Assembly: GCA_016191995.1 (NCBI GenBank)
Contig: JACPVA010000122.1
Span: 1 to 56,309, forward strand
Reading direction: 5' to 3'
From: Burkholderiales bacterium
GTDB taxonomy: Bacteria > Pseudomonadota > Gammaproteobacteria > Burkholderiales > Burkholderiaceae_C
Length of the DNA stretch: 56,309 bases
The notes under the pieces were generated by a model. That model was not told the origin of the DNA, made no database searches, and was given only the letters and a program-made list of their open reading frames with translations. The position numbers were made by a program, and so were the translations under genes. Shown here piece by piece: positions 1 to 9,009 of this stretch. Position 1 is the first letter of the stretch, and every line of letters starts with the position of its first letter.

Positions 1-486
1 GCCGTGGATGCCGCCTTGCTTGGTGATGCCGGCGCGCGCGGCGGCGGCGCGGTACCAGCGCTGCGGGGTCTTGGTGTCCAGCGGCCGGCTGGCGTCGTGC
101 GCGGCGGTGAACAGCCAGCGCGCGGGCCGCTCGATGCACCACCAGCGGCGCAGCAGCGCCAGCACGTCGCTCGACATCGGCACGTAGCGGTCCTTGGCAC
201 CCTTGCCCTGCTCGACGCGCAGGCCCATGCGGTCGGCGGCGCTGTCGATGTGCGCGACCTGCAGCGCGCACAGCTCCGACAGCCGCAGCCCCGTGCCGTA
301 GGCCAGCATCAGCAGGCTGCGCGCCTTCAGGTGGCAGGCGGCGGCGAACAGCCGCGCGATCTCCTCGCGCGCGAGGATCTCCGGCAGCCGCTGCGGGGCC
401 GCGGCCAGCGGGATCTGGAAGTCCTGGCCGTCCAGGCCGAGCACGCTGCCGTAGCGGATCAGCTTGAGCGAGGGGTTCGGCCTCAC
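1..486 (-). CDS. Tyrosine recombinase (integrase), fragment
   Basis: Site-specific DNA recombinase of the phage-integrase family. The 162 visible codons run off the left edge. The catalytic domain is recognisable: the first catalytic Arg lies in YGTGLRLSEL and the beta-hairpin Lys in GKGAKDRYVP. The last residues, KQGGIHG, lead to where the HxxR box should begin, just outside the window. The style resembles the accessory recombinases found with IS91-like elements. The best start is a GTG at 486 that overlaps the brnA stop (GTGA). With that start the protein lacks the roughly 100-residue N-terminal core-binding domain, so the 5' part was probably lost. No activity is expected unless another start or rearrangement restores it. 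Confidence 0.72.
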   Translation of the reverse strand, partial: MRPNPSLKLIRYGSVLGLDGQDFQIPLAAAPQRLPEILAREEIARLFAAACHLKARSLLMLAYGTGLRLSELCALQVAHIDSAADRMGLRVEQGKGAKDRYVPMSSDVLALLRRWWCIERPARWLFTAAHDASRPLDTKTPQRWYRAAAARAGITKQGGIHG

Positions 487-764
487 TGTACCGAGCCGCG
501 CTTCTGGCGTTTGAGCCAGTCTTGCAGTGCTGCATCAACCCTAGATTGCCATCCGTCTCCAGTGGCCCGGAAGCGCTCGACGACCTCTCGGGAGAGGCGA
601 ATCGTGATCCGCTCTTTTGTAGGCGCCTTCTGCGGCCCGCGAACGCCGAGCTTTTGCTGCAGTGAAGCGGGAAGCGTGGCACCAGGCCGGAAGGCCTTGA
701 TGTCTTCTGTCTTCAGCTCTCGAACCTCGCCATCAGGGCGAGTCAGTGGAACGCGCTTGGGCAT
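483..764 (-). CDS. brnA: BrnA-family antitoxin
   Basis: Antitoxin of a type II BrnT/BrnA pair. The protein has 93 residues with a C-terminal ribbon-helix-helix-like DUF4415/BrnA region (ITIRLSREVVERFRATGDGW, then SRVDAALQDWLK). In known systems this family binds the BrnT ribonuclease and represses the operon. It lies directly downstream of brnT, and its ATG sits inside the ancestral brnT reading frame, the usual overlapped arrangement. Its stop overlaps the GTG of the recombinase fragment. The antitoxin is intact although its toxin is frameshifted. The family call is strong; function in this strain is inferred. Confidence 0.8.
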   Translation of the reverse strand: MPKRVPLTRPDGEVRELKTEDIKAFRPGATLPASLQQKLGVRGPQKAPTKERITIRLSREVVERFRATGDGWQSRVDAALQDWLKRQKRGSVQ

Positions 765-1016
765 AACGCTTCACCTCTCTTGGGTTGGCCTTACGGAGGC
801 TGATGACCCGGATCCCGCCGTTGGTCTCAGCGAACACAGGACGTGGACTCGATCTCCGAGAAGACCCAGGGCGACGTACCTGGTCTCCGGATACTCCCTG
901 CGATCGTCCACGGCGAAGACCGCGGTGTCGAAGCTGAAGTCGGCGGCTGTCTCGAAGCTCAACCCGCGGAGCCGCAGGTTGCGCTCCTTCTTGGCTGGGT
1001 CAAAGGTAATCCGCAC
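733..1016 (-). pseudogene. brnT: brnT toxin gene with a frameshift
   Basis: RelE-like ribonuclease toxin of the BrnT (DUF497) family. From a GTG at 1016 the reading frame gives VRITFDPAKKERNLRLRGLS and continues as a normal BrnT through ALGLLGDRVHVLC. It then turns into an unrelated tail and stops at 771. Moving one base at about 847-850 restores the family ending (AETNGGIRVISLRKANPREV, then KRYA), which runs on to a stop at 733 inside brnA. A single missing base therefore disrupts the C-terminal strand and helix. This is either a real inactivating mutation, easily tolerated with an intact antitoxin, or a sequencing error. Confidence 0.72.
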
Positions 1017-1025
1017 AGAGCAGAG

Positions 1026-1035
1026 TGTATGTACA
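1026..1035 (-). promoter_or_regulatory. Possible brnTA operator (TGTACA palindrome)
   Basis: A short AT-rich stretch just upstream of the brnT start contains the palindrome TGTACA within tgtatgtaca. BrnA proteins are autoregulators, so an operator here is plausible. The assignment rests only on position and symmetry. Confidence 0.2.
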
Positions 1036-1134
1036 AAAAGGCGAAGGCGCCAGCCTTGGCCTGAGCCGCGCTGCGGCGCATGTTGTGAGGCCGAACGCGT
1101 TCGTCTACCGCCGCAGCCATGGCGGTGGCAGGCC

Positions 1135-1200
1135 CGGGGGTTCGGGCAGGCGGGCGGTGCCCCGCGAGCGTGGGCCGGAGAACGCCTGCCCGGACCCCCG
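1135..1200 (-). terminator. Long stem-loop downstream of yejF
   Basis: An inverted repeat has 18-base arms (1135-1152 and 1183-1200) with one mismatch and a 30-base loop. The arms read cgggggttcgggcaggcg and cgcctgcccggacccccg. It lies about 100 bases beyond the yejF stop with no gene in between, so it may end or stabilise the yejBEF transcript. No T-run follows. Confidence 0.4.
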
Positions 1201-1303
1201 GCCACGCTGAACGGCGGCCTCGGTCAACCCGAACAGGCCCGCGCAACGGGCCGCGACCTGAGACCCCCCGCCCGCGCGGCCGGACGCCGCCCCCGCGGTC
1301 GCA

Positions 1304-3013
1304 TCAAGCCGCGACCGCCCCCTGATACCCGCGCGGGATCGCCGCCAGCAGCCGCTGCGTGTAGGCCTCGCGCGGCGCGCGCAGGATCTGCTCGGCGCTG
1401 GCCTGCTCGACAACGCGGCCGTCCTTCATCACCAGCACCTCGTCGCTGATGAAGCGCACCACCGCCAGGTCGTGGCTGATGAAGACATAGGCCAGGCCGA
1501 ATTCGTCCTGCAGGTCCTTCAGCAGGTTCAGCACCTGCGCCTGCACCGACACGTCCAGCGCGCTCACCGCCTCGTCGAGCACCAGCACGTCCGGGTTCAG
1601 CGTCAGGCAGCGCGCGATCGCCACCCGCTGGCGCTGGCCGCCGCTGAACTCGTGCGGGTACTTGCCGAAGGCGCTGCCGTCCAGCCCGACCTTGACCAGC
1701 AGCTCGCGCGCGCGCTGCTCGCGCTCGGCGGTGTCGCGGCCGATGGCGTGGATCTCCATCGGCTCGACGAGCGCGCGCCCGATCGTGAAGCGCGGGTTCA
1801 GGCTCGCATACGGGTTCTGGAAGACGACCTGGATGCGCCGGCGGATCGGCTGGCGCTCGCGGTCCGAGAGCTTCAGGATGTCGCGGCCGTCGAAGATCAC
1901 CTCGCCGCCGGTGGGCTCGTGCAGCCGCAGCAGCGACAAGCCCATCGTCGTCTTGCCCGACCCCGACTCGCCGACCACCCCCAGCGTGTGGCCGCGCCTG
2001 AGCTCGAAGTTGACATCCTGCACCGCCTTGAACTCGCGCTTGCCGAACAGCCCCTCCTTGATGAAGAAGCTCTTGGCCAGCGCGCGCACCTGCAGCACGA
2101 CCGGCGATTGCGGGTCCTTGGGCCTGGCGACGACGCGGCTGGCCTCGGCGGTCGGCGCGCCGGCCGCGCCGGCGGCGATGTGGTCGTCGATCACCATCAG
2201 CCGCGCCGGGTTCTCGCTCAGGCTCGGGCGGCAGGCCAGCAGCGCCTTGGTGTAGGCATCCTGCGGGGCGGCGAAGATGCGCGCCACCGGCCCCTGCTCG
2301 CGGATCACGCCGTGGCGCATCACGACGACATGGTCGGCGACCTCGCCGACGACACCCAGGTCGTGGCTGATGAACAGCACGCTCATCCGGTGGCGCTCGC
2401 GCAGGCGGCCGATCAGCTCGAGGATCTGGCGCTGGATCGTCACGTCCAGCGCCGTCGTCGGCTCGTCGGCGATCAGCAGCTTGGGCTCGCAGGCCAGCGC
2501 CATCGCGATCATCACGCGCTGCTGCTGGCCGCCGGAGAGCTCGTGCGGGTAGCTCGCCAGGCGGCGCTTCGGCTCCGGCATGCCGACCTCGGCGAGCAGC
2601 TGCTCGGCGCGCTCCAGCGCCGCGCGCCGTCCCAGCCCCAGGTGCCTGACCAGCGGCTCGACGAGCTGCGCGCCGACGGTGAAGACCGGGTTGAGCGACT
2701 GCATCGGGTCCTGGAAGACGCAGGCGATCTCCTTGCCGCGGATCGCCTGCAGCTCGGCCAGCCCCGTCTTCAGCAGGTCGCGGCCTTGCCACAGCACCTG
2801 CCCGCTGCGCTCGGCGTTGTCGGGCAGCAGCGCCAGCATCGACATCGCGGTCACGCTCTTGCCGGAGCCCGACTCGCCGACCAGCGCCGCGATCGTGTTG
2901 TCCGGCACGTCGAAGCTCACGCCCTTGACCGCCTCGGCGACCTGCGGCACGCCGGCGAGCTTGCCCATGCGGAAGCGGACCTTCAGGTCCCGGATCGACA
3001 GCAGCGTGCTCAC
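1304..3013 (-). CDS. yejF: Peptide ABC transporter, duplicated ATP-binding protein
   Basis: Energises peptide import with YejB and YejE at the inner face of the cytoplasmic membrane. The roughly 569-residue protein carries two complete ABC modules. Each has a Walker A box (GESGSGKS near residue 46, GESGSGKT in the second half), a signature motif ([16 protein letters not shown]) and a Walker B box ([16 protein letters not shown]). The GTG at 3013 is preferred over the ATG at 3028 because GGAGG lies 8 bases before it. The fused two-ATPase layout is typical of YejF, whose E. coli relative imports peptides and microcin C. It is the last gene of the minus-strand operon, 58 bases after yejE. Confidence 0.9.
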   Translation of the reverse strand: MSTLLSIRDLKVRFRMGKLAGVPQVAEAVKGVSFDVPDNTIAALVGESGSGKSVTAMSMLALLPDNAERSGQVLWQGRDLLKTGLAELQAIRGKEIACVFQDPMQSLNPVFTVGAQLVEPLVRHLGLGRRAALERAEQLLAEVGMPEPKRRLASYPHELSGGQQQRVMIAMALACEPKLLIADEPTTALDVTIQRQILELIGRLRERHRMSVLFISHDLGVVGEVADHVVVMRHGVIREQGPVARIFAAPQDAYTKALLACRPSLSENPARLMVIDDHIAAGAAGAPTAEASRVVARPKDPQSPVVLQVRALAKSFFIKEGLFGKREFKAVQDVNFELRRGHTLGVVGESGSGKTTMGLSLLRLHEPTGGEVIFDGRDILKLSDRERQPIRRRIQVVFQNPYASLNPRFTIGRALVEPMEIHAIGRDTAEREQRARELLVKVGLDGSAFGKYPHEFSGGQRQRVAIARCLTLNPDVLVLDEAVSALDVSVQAQVLNLLKDLQDEFGLAYVFISHDLAVVRFISDEVLVMKDGRVVEQASAEQILRAPREAYTQRLLAAIPRGYQGAVAA

Positions 3014-3071
3014 CGAACTCCCCTCCATGCCGCGCGCTGCACGACGGGCACCCGGATGCGCCGCGCCGCGA

Positions 3072-4127
3072 TCATTCCAGCCCCCTCAGCTTCGGGTCCA
3101 GCGCATCGCGCACGGCGTCGGCCAGCAGCGAGAACGCGGTGACGAAGACCGCCATGAAGAGCGTGGCGGCCGCGAGCTGCCACCAGTAGCCCAGGATCAG
3201 CTCGCTTTGCGCCTCGGCCAGCATCGTGCCCCAGGACACGTCCTCGACGCCCACCCCCAGCCCGAGGTAGGACAGGATCACCTCGGCCTTGATGAAGCCG
3301 ACCACCAGCAGGCTCATCCGCACCAGGATGACGTGGCTTACGTTGGGCAGGATGTGCCTGAACATGCGGCTCGTGCGGCTGGCGCCGATCGCCTCGGCGG
3401 CGCGCACGTACTCGCGCGAGCCGTGCTTCATGAACTCGGCGCGCACCTGGCGGTACAGCCCGGTCCAGCCGGTCAAGCCCAGGATCAGCACCACGGTGCC
3501 GATGCCGCGCCCGAACACGGCGGCGAAGGCGAAGATCAGCAGGATGCCCGGGATCGACTCGAAGACGTTGTACAGCCACTCGAGGAAGTCGCCGACGCGG
3601 CGGCCGAAGAAGCCCGACAGCGCCCCCAGCACGGTGCCGATCGTCGTCGCGACGATCGACGCCAGCACGCCGACGAAGACCGAGATCTCGGTGCCCTTGA
3701 TCGCCTTGGCGAGCACGTCGCGGCCGAGACGGTCGCCGCCCAGCGGCAGCGTCTCGGCCTTCGGCGTCTCGGCGGTGCGGTACTTCTGCGCCGCGGCCTC
3801 CCACTCGGCATAGCGCGGCGCGAGCGGGTCGACGTCGGACAGGTCGACGTTCGGCCCCTTGGGCACCTCGATCGCGCCAATCGCTTCCGGCGGGCGCGGC
3901 CCGAGGAAGGTCGGCGGCGCGTTGGCGACGCCGACTTCGCGCTGCCAGTCGCGTGCCACGATCCCGGTCCAGGAGGCCAGGATCAGCAGCAGGAACGCGA
4001 GCACGACGGCGGCCGACACGACACCGACGCGATCGGTCCGGAAGCGCCGCCAGGCGGCGTGCCAGACGCCTTCGGAGCGCTCGGCGACGCCGACGGCGCC
4101 GGCGGCGGGGGTCATGACCGCGCTCAT
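3072..4127 (-). CDS. yejE: Peptide ABC transporter permease, YejE type
   Basis: Inner-membrane permease of the binding-protein-dependent type, about 351 residues. A hydrophobic helix follows a short cytoplasmic N-terminus ([20 protein letters not shown]). The periplasmic part, with a [16 protein letters not shown] segment, is followed by further membrane helices. The EAA-like loop [19 protein letters not shown] contacts the ATPase. The ATG at 4127 overlaps the yejB stop by four bases (ATGA), so the two permeases are translationally coupled. The product would pair with YejB to form the channel. Confidence 0.88.
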   Translation of the reverse strand: MSAVMTPAAGAVGVAERSEGVWHAAWRRFRTDRVGVVSAAVVLAFLLLILASWTGIVARDWQREVGVANAPPTFLGPRPPEAIGAIEVPKGPNVDLSDVDPLAPRYAEWEAAAQKYRTAETPKAETLPLGGDRLGRDVLAKAIKGTEISVFVGVLASIVATTIGTVLGALSGFFGRRVGDFLEWLYNVFESIPGILLIFAFAAVFGRGIGTVVLILGLTGWTGLYRQVRAEFMKHGSREYVRAAEAIGASRTSRMFRHILPNVSHVILVRMSLLVVGFIKAEVILSYLGLGVGVEDVSWGTMLAEAQSELILGYWWQLAAATLFMAVFVTAFSLLADAVRDALDPKLRGLE

Positions 4128-5062
4128 TTGAGTTGCACGCGGGGGTCGACCAGCTTGAACAGCAGATCCACCGCCAGGTTGATCAGCATCGTCAGCACCG
4201 CGAGGTAGACAGCGATCGCCTGGATCACCGGGTAGTCGCTGCGGTTGACGGCCAGCAGCACCTCGCGCCCGAGGCCGGGGATCGAGAAGAAGACCTCGAT
4301 CAGGAACGAGCCGACGAAGACGCCGGGCAGCGCCAGCCCGATATTCGTCAGGATCGGGATCATCGCGTTGCGCAGCACATGCTTGAACATCACCGTGCTC
4401 TCCCCCAGCCCCTTCGCGCGTGCGGTACGCACATAGTCGTGCCCCAGCTCGTCGAGGAAGAAGGTGCGGTACAGCCGCGTATACGGCGCCAGCGATACCG
4501 CCACCGCCAGCATCACCGGCAGCGGCGCGTAGGTCGCGAGGTTGGTCCACACGCTGTCGCTCCAGCCCTGGACCGGGAACCAGCCGAGCAGGAAGCCGAA
4601 CACATACTGGCCGACGATGACGTAGACGAGGAAGCTGATCGACAGCGCCACCGTGCTGACGACCATGATCGTGCGGTCGGCGATCGACCCGCGACGGTAC
4701 GCGACCCACATCGCGATCGGCAGCGCGATCAGCGCTTCCAGCACCAGGATCGGCAGCATCACCGTCAGCGTCGCCGGCAGCCGGGTCGCGAACAGGTTGG
4801 CGACCGACTCGTTGGTCGCCCAGCTCTTGCCCCAGTCGAAGGTGACGACGCTCTTCAGGTAGATGCCGAGCTGCACCCACACCGGCTGGTCCAGCCCGAG
4901 CTGCTGGCGGATGGCGTCGATCTGCTCGGGCGTGGCGTTCAGCCCGCCGAGGATCTCGGCCGGGTCGCCGCCGAAATACTTGAAGAGGAAGAACACCAGC
5001 AGCACGACGCCGAGGATCGTCGGCACCATCTGCCACAGGCGCCGCAGGAGGTAGGCGGCCAT
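4124..5062 (-). CDS. yejB: Peptide ABC transporter permease, YejB type
   Basis: Inner-membrane permease of about 312 residues and first gene of the yejBEF operon. It opens with the usual helix (AAYLLRRLWQMVPTILGVVL) and has an EAA-like cytoplasmic loop, ARAKGLGESTVMFKHVLRNA, before the last helices. The ATG at 5062 has GGGAG 11 bases upstream; a GTG at 5074 is a weaker alternative. The gene is divergent from the three solute-binding-protein genes across about 240 bases, which must hold promoters for both sides. Confidence 0.88.
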   Translation of the reverse strand: MAAYLLRRLWQMVPTILGVVLLVFFLFKYFGGDPAEILGGLNATPEQIDAIRQQLGLDQPVWVQLGIYLKSVVTFDWGKSWATNESVANLFATRLPATLTVMLPILVLEALIALPIAMWVAYRRGSIADRTIMVVSTVALSISFLVYVIVGQYVFGFLLGWFPVQGWSDSVWTNLATYAPLPVMLAVAVSLAPYTRLYRTFFLDELGHDYVRTARAKGLGESTVMFKHVLRNAMIPILTNIGLALPGVFVGSFLIEVFFSIPGLGREVLLAVNRSDYPVIQAIAVYLAVLTMLINLAVDLLFKLVDPRVQLK

Positions 5063-5300
5063 GTCGTCGGTCACTCCCGGATCGGGGAAGGCGCGAGTTT
5101 AAGAGTGCACCCGCACGATGCTGCCCCGCGTTAGCCCGCGGTCGCGCCGGCCGGTCTGCCGGGCCCCGACGCGCCCCGTCCGGCGCGGGGAAACCCCGAT
5201 CCCGCCGCTGGCATGCCCCGGTATCGCGCGCGGCGCCGCCGATAGACTGCCGGCTTTCGATCGCCTGCCGCGGCGCGCGACCCGCGCCGCACCCCACGAC

Positions 5301-7115
5301 ATGATCCGACCCGTCCTGCTGGCGCTGGCCACGAGCCTCGCGCTGGCCTGTGGCACGGCCTTCGCGCAGGCGGGGCCGGCCGCGGCCACACAGCCGCCGA
5401 AGGTGCTGCGCTATGCCTTCCCGGTCGCCGAGACCGGGTTCGACCCGGCGCAGATCTCGGACCTGTACTCGCGCACGATCGCGGCCAGCATCTTCGAAGC
5501 ACCGCTGACCTACGACTACCTCGCACGCCCGGCCAGGGTCGTGCCGCAGACCGCCGAGTCCATGCCCGAGATCGGCGACGGCGGCCGCCGCTTCACCTTC
5601 CGCATCCGGCCCGGCATCTTCTTCGCCGACGACCCGGCGTTCGGCGGCAGGCCGCGCGAGCTGACCGCGGCCGACTACGTCTACTCGATCAAGCGCCACT
5701 ACGACCCGAAGTTCAAGAGCCCGAACCTGTTCCAGCTCGAGAATGCCGGGCTGCTCGGACTGTCCGAGTTGCGCAAGCGCGCGATCGAGACCAGCCAGCC
5801 CTTCGACTACGACACCGAGGTCCAGGGCGCACGGGCGCTGGACCGCTATACCTACGAGCTGCGCCTGGCCGAGCCGGCGCCACGCCTGCATTACCTCTTC
5901 ACCGACGGCGGCTCGATGGGCGCGGTCGCGCGCGAGGTCGTCGAGCGCTATGGCGACGCGATCATGGCGCACCCTGTCGGCACCGGGCCGTATCGGCTCG
6001 CCGATTGGCGGCGCTCGTCGCGGATCGTGCTCGAGCGCAACCCGAATTACCGCGAGCATCGCTACGCTGAGCAGCCCGCCGCCGACGATGCCCAGGGCCA
6101 GGCGATCGCGCAGGCGCTGGCCGGGCGGCGGCTGCCGATGATCGACCGCGTCGAGATCAGCATCGTCGAGGAGGTGCAGCCGCGCTGGCTGGCCTTCCTC
6201 AACGGCGAGCACGACTTCCTCGACCGCCTGCCGAACGAGTTCGCGCCGGTGGCGATCCCGCACAACCAGCTCGCGCCCAACCTGCGCAAGCAGGGCATCG
6301 TGATGGAGCGCCAGCCGCTGGTCGACACGACCTTCAGCTACTTCGGGATGGAAAACCCGGTCGTCGGCGGCTATGCGCCCGAGCGCATCGCGCTGCGCCG
6401 GGCATTGGCGCTGGCCTACGACGTCGAGCTAGAGATCGCGCAGGTCCGGCTCGGGCAGGCGATCCCGGCACAGGCGATCGTGCCGCCGCAGCTGTCGGGC
6501 TACGACCCGGCGCTGAAGACCGAGATGAGCGACCACGATGTCGCGCGCGCGAATGCGCTGCTGGACCTGTACGGCTGGCGCGACCGCGACGGCGACGGCT
6601 GGCGCGAGCAGCCCGACGGCAGCGCGCTGGAGATCGAGTACGCCGCCCAGCCCGACCAGCTATCGCGCAAGCTGCAGGAGCTGTGGCGCAAGGCGGCCGG
6701 CGCGGTGGGCGTCCGCATGCGCTTCGCGATCGCCAAGTGGCCCGAGCAGCTCAAGGCCAGCCGCGCCGGCAAGCTGATGATGTGGGGCGTGGCCTGGGGC
6801 GGCGTCAGCCCCGATGGCAGCTACTTCCTCGACCTGATGTACGGCCCGAACAAGGGGCAGGCGAACCACGCCCGCTTCGACCTACCCGACTACAACGCCC
6901 TGTACGAGCACCAGCGCGTGCTGCCCGACGGCGCCGAGCGCGACGCCCTGATCCGCCGCGCGATGCTGCTGGGCGTGGCCTACATGCCGTACAAGGTCAC
7001 CGGCCACCGCATGGCGACCGACCTGATGCACCCGCAGCTCGTCGGCTACCGGCGCCACCCCTTCCTGCGCGATTTCTGGCGCTACGTCGATATCGACACC
7101 GCCAGGCTGCCGTGA
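5301..7115 (+). CDS. Family-5 peptide-binding protein, copy 1
   Basis: Periplasmic solute-binding protein (SBP_bac_5 family) expected to deliver peptides to YejBEF. It has 604 residues and a signal peptide, with cleavage likely after AFA near residue 22. The mature part opens with the family pattern KVLRYAFPVAETGFDPAQIS. Later landmarks are HPVGTGPYRLADW and the DRDGDGWREQPDG segment common in this family. It begins an uninterrupted run of three paralogs, and its stop overlaps the next ATG (TGATG). Substrate is unknown; relatives bind oligopeptides or microcin-like peptides. Confidence 0.88.
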   Translation: MIRPVLLALATSLALACGTAFAQAGPAAATQPPKVLRYAFPVAETGFDPAQISDLYSRTIAASIFEAPLTYDYLARPARVVPQTAESMPEIGDGGRRFTFRIRPGIFFADDPAFGGRPRELTAADYVYSIKRHYDPKFKSPNLFQLENAGLLGLSELRKRAIETSQPFDYDTEVQGARALDRYTYELRLAEPAPRLHYLFTDGGSMGAVAREVVERYGDAIMAHPVGTGPYRLADWRRSSRIVLERNPNYREHRYAEQPAADDAQGQAIAQALAGRRLPMIDRVEISIVEEVQPRWLAFLNGEHDFLDRLPNEFAPVAIPHNQLAPNLRKQGIVMERQPLVDTTFSYFGMENPVVGGYAPERIALRRALALAYDVELEIAQVRLGQAIPAQAIVPPQLSGYDPALKTEMSDHDVARANALLDLYGWRDRDGDGWREQPDGSALEIEYAAQPDQLSRKLQELWRKAAGAVGVRMRFAIAKWPEQLKASRAGKLMMWGVAWGGVSPDGSYFLDLMYGPNKGQANHARFDLPDYNALYEHQRVLPDGAERDALIRRAMLLGVAYMPYKVTGHRMATDLMHPQLVGYRRHPFLRDFWRYVDIDTARLP

Positions 7116-9007
7116 TGAGCGTCGGTGCCTCGCTCGCCTTCCAGTCGGCGCTCCGTCGCGCCGCGATCGCCGTCGTGCTCGGCTGCGCCGTCGTCGGCGC
7201 CGCGGCGGCGGGCGAGCCGGGCGCGCCGGGCGACGCGATGCCGGCGCACCAGGCCGCCGCGGCGAAGAAGGTGCTGCGCGTGGCCTTCAGCACCGCCGAG
7301 ACCAGCTTCGACCCGGTGCAGATCAGCGACCTTTACTCGCGCACGATCACGCCGCATATCTTCGAGGCCCTTTACCACTACGACCACCTGGCGCGCCCGG
7401 CGAAGATCAAGCCGCTGACGGCCGACGGCATGCCCGAGGTCTCGGCCGACTGGCGCAGCTGGACCGTGCGCGTCAGGCCCGGCATCTTCTTCGCCGACGA
7501 CCCGGCCTTCCAGGGCCGGCGGCGCGAGCTGACCGCGCGCGACTATGTCTACTCGATCCTGCGCACTGCCGACCCGGCCAACCGCAGCGAGCTGTGGACC
7601 TACATCGCGTCGCTGAAGATCGCCGGCCTGGCCGAGAAGCGCCAGCGGCACCTGGACGCCAAGACGCCGTTCGACTACGACCGCGAGCCCGAGGGCCTGC
7701 GCACGCTGGACCGCTACACGCTGCAGATCCGCCTTGTCGACCCCAACCCGCGCTTCCTCGCCGCGCTGGCCGCCTCGGACATCCTGGGCGCGGTCGCGCG
7801 CGAGGTGGTCGAGTTCTACGGCGACAAGATCGGCGAGCACCCGGTCGGCACTGGGCCGTTCCGCCTCGCGAGCTGGCGCCGCAGCTCGCGCATCGTCCTC
7901 GCGCGCAACCCCGACTACCGCGAACGCTTCTACGACGCCGAGCCCGCGCCCGACGATGCCGAGGGCCAGGCGATCCGGGCCCGGTTCGAGGGCCGGCGCA
8001 TCCCGATCGTCGACGAGGTGGAGGTCTCGATCATCGAGGAGGACCAGCCGATGTGGCTGAGCTTCCTGAACGCCGAGATCGACGCGCTGGCGTCCAAGTA
8101 CGGGCCGGTGCCGGGCAACTTCGTCGTCCAGGCGATGCCCGGCGGGCAGCTCGCGCCGAACCTCGCGAAGCGGGGCATCCAGGGCCGCCAGTCGGTCAAC
8201 CCCGACATCGCGATCACCTACTTCAACATGGAGGATCCGGTGGTCGGCGGCTACACGCCCGAGCGGGTCGCGCTGCGCAGGGCGATCGGGCTGGCGATGG
8301 ACATCGAGCGCGAGATCAGGATCATCCGCCGCGGCCAGGCGATCCCGGCGCAGTCCAATATCGTGCCGTACACGACCGGCTACGACCCGGACTTCAAGAG
8401 CGAGGCCGGCGACCACGACCCGGCGCGCGCGATGGCACTGCTGGACCTGTACGGCTGGGTCGACCGCGACGGCGACGGCTGGCGCGATCAACCCGACGGC
8501 TCGCCGCTGGAACTGCTCAAGGCCACGCAGCCGGAGCAGATCTACCGCCAGTTCGACGAGCTGTTCCGCAAGAATATGGAAGCCATCGGCATCAAGGTGC
8601 GGTTCGAGACCGGGCAGTGGCCCGAGCACCTGAAGAAGGCGCGCGCCGGCAAGCTGCAGATCTGGGCCCTGGGCTCGTCGGCGACGAGCACCGACGGGCA
8701 GACCGCGCTGTTCCGCCTGCATGGGCTGCAGGCCGGGTCGCAGAACCTGGCGCGGTTTCGCCTGCCCGAGTTCGACGCCCTGTTCGACCGCATGTCGCAG
8801 CTGCCCGACGGCCCCGAGCGCGAGGCGCTGTTCCTGCAGGCCAAGAAGATCGGCACCGCCTACATGCCGTACAAGCCGACCGTGCACCGCATCAGCACCG
8901 ACCTGTGGCACCCGTGGCTGATCGGCTACCGGCGGCCGACATTCTGGAACGAATGGTGGCACCTGGTCGACGTGGATCCGCAGCAGCGAGCGCGGGCGTT
9001 GCAGTGA
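7115..9007 (+). CDS. Family-5 peptide-binding protein, copy 2
   Basis: Second of three tandem paralogs, 630 residues. The hydrophobic N-terminal stretch (RRAAIAVVLGCAVVGAAAAG) is followed by the mature start KVLRVAFSTAETSFDPVQIS. It shares the HPVGTGPFRL and DRDGDGWRDQPDG landmarks with its neighbours but differs in the ligand-facing middle (for example SKYGPVPGNFVVQAMPGGQL), which suggests a different peptide preference. The ATG overlaps the stop of copy 1, so translation is coupled. No permease gene follows, so it presumably shares YejBEF. Confidence 0.87.
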   Translation: MSVGASLAFQSALRRAAIAVVLGCAVVGAAAAGEPGAPGDAMPAHQAAAAKKVLRVAFSTAETSFDPVQISDLYSRTITPHIFEALYHYDHLARPAKIKPLTADGMPEVSADWRSWTVRVRPGIFFADDPAFQGRRRELTARDYVYSILRTADPANRSELWTYIASLKIAGLAEKRQRHLDAKTPFDYDREPEGLRTLDRYTLQIRLVDPNPRFLAALAASDILGAVAREVVEFYGDKIGEHPVGTGPFRLASWRRSSRIVLARNPDYRERFYDAEPAPDDAEGQAIRARFEGRRIPIVDEVEVSIIEEDQPMWLSFLNAEIDALASKYGPVPGNFVVQAMPGGQLAPNLAKRGIQGRQSVNPDIAITYFNMEDPVVGGYTPERVALRRAIGLAMDIEREIRIIRRGQAIPAQSNIVPYTTGYDPDFKSEAGDHDPARAMALLDLYGWVDRDGDGWRDQPDGSPLELLKATQPEQIYRQFDELFRKNMEAIGIKVRFETGQWPEHLKKARAGKLQIWALGSSATSTDGQTALFRLHGLQAGSQNLARFRLPEFDALFDRMSQLPDGPEREALFLQAKKIGTAYMPYKPTVHRISTDLWHPWLIGYRRPTFWNEWWHLVDVDPQQRARALQ

Positions 9008-9009
9008 CG

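Noticed and set aside
4..1449. A 481-residue open frame on the plus strand
   Set aside because: It lies antisense to the recombinase, brnA and brnT. The translation is Arg/Pro/Ala-rich without domains, as expected for antisense frames in very GC-rich DNA.
3072..6263. A very long minus-strand frame reading through yejE, yejB and the first binding protein
   Set aside because: Only the YejE part (3072-4127) has family similarity; the rest is the out-of-frame shadow of other genes.
6580..6620. DxDGDGW motif in the binding proteins as a possible calcium site
   Set aside because: The same segment occurs widely in family-5 binding proteins, so it is not a new feature.
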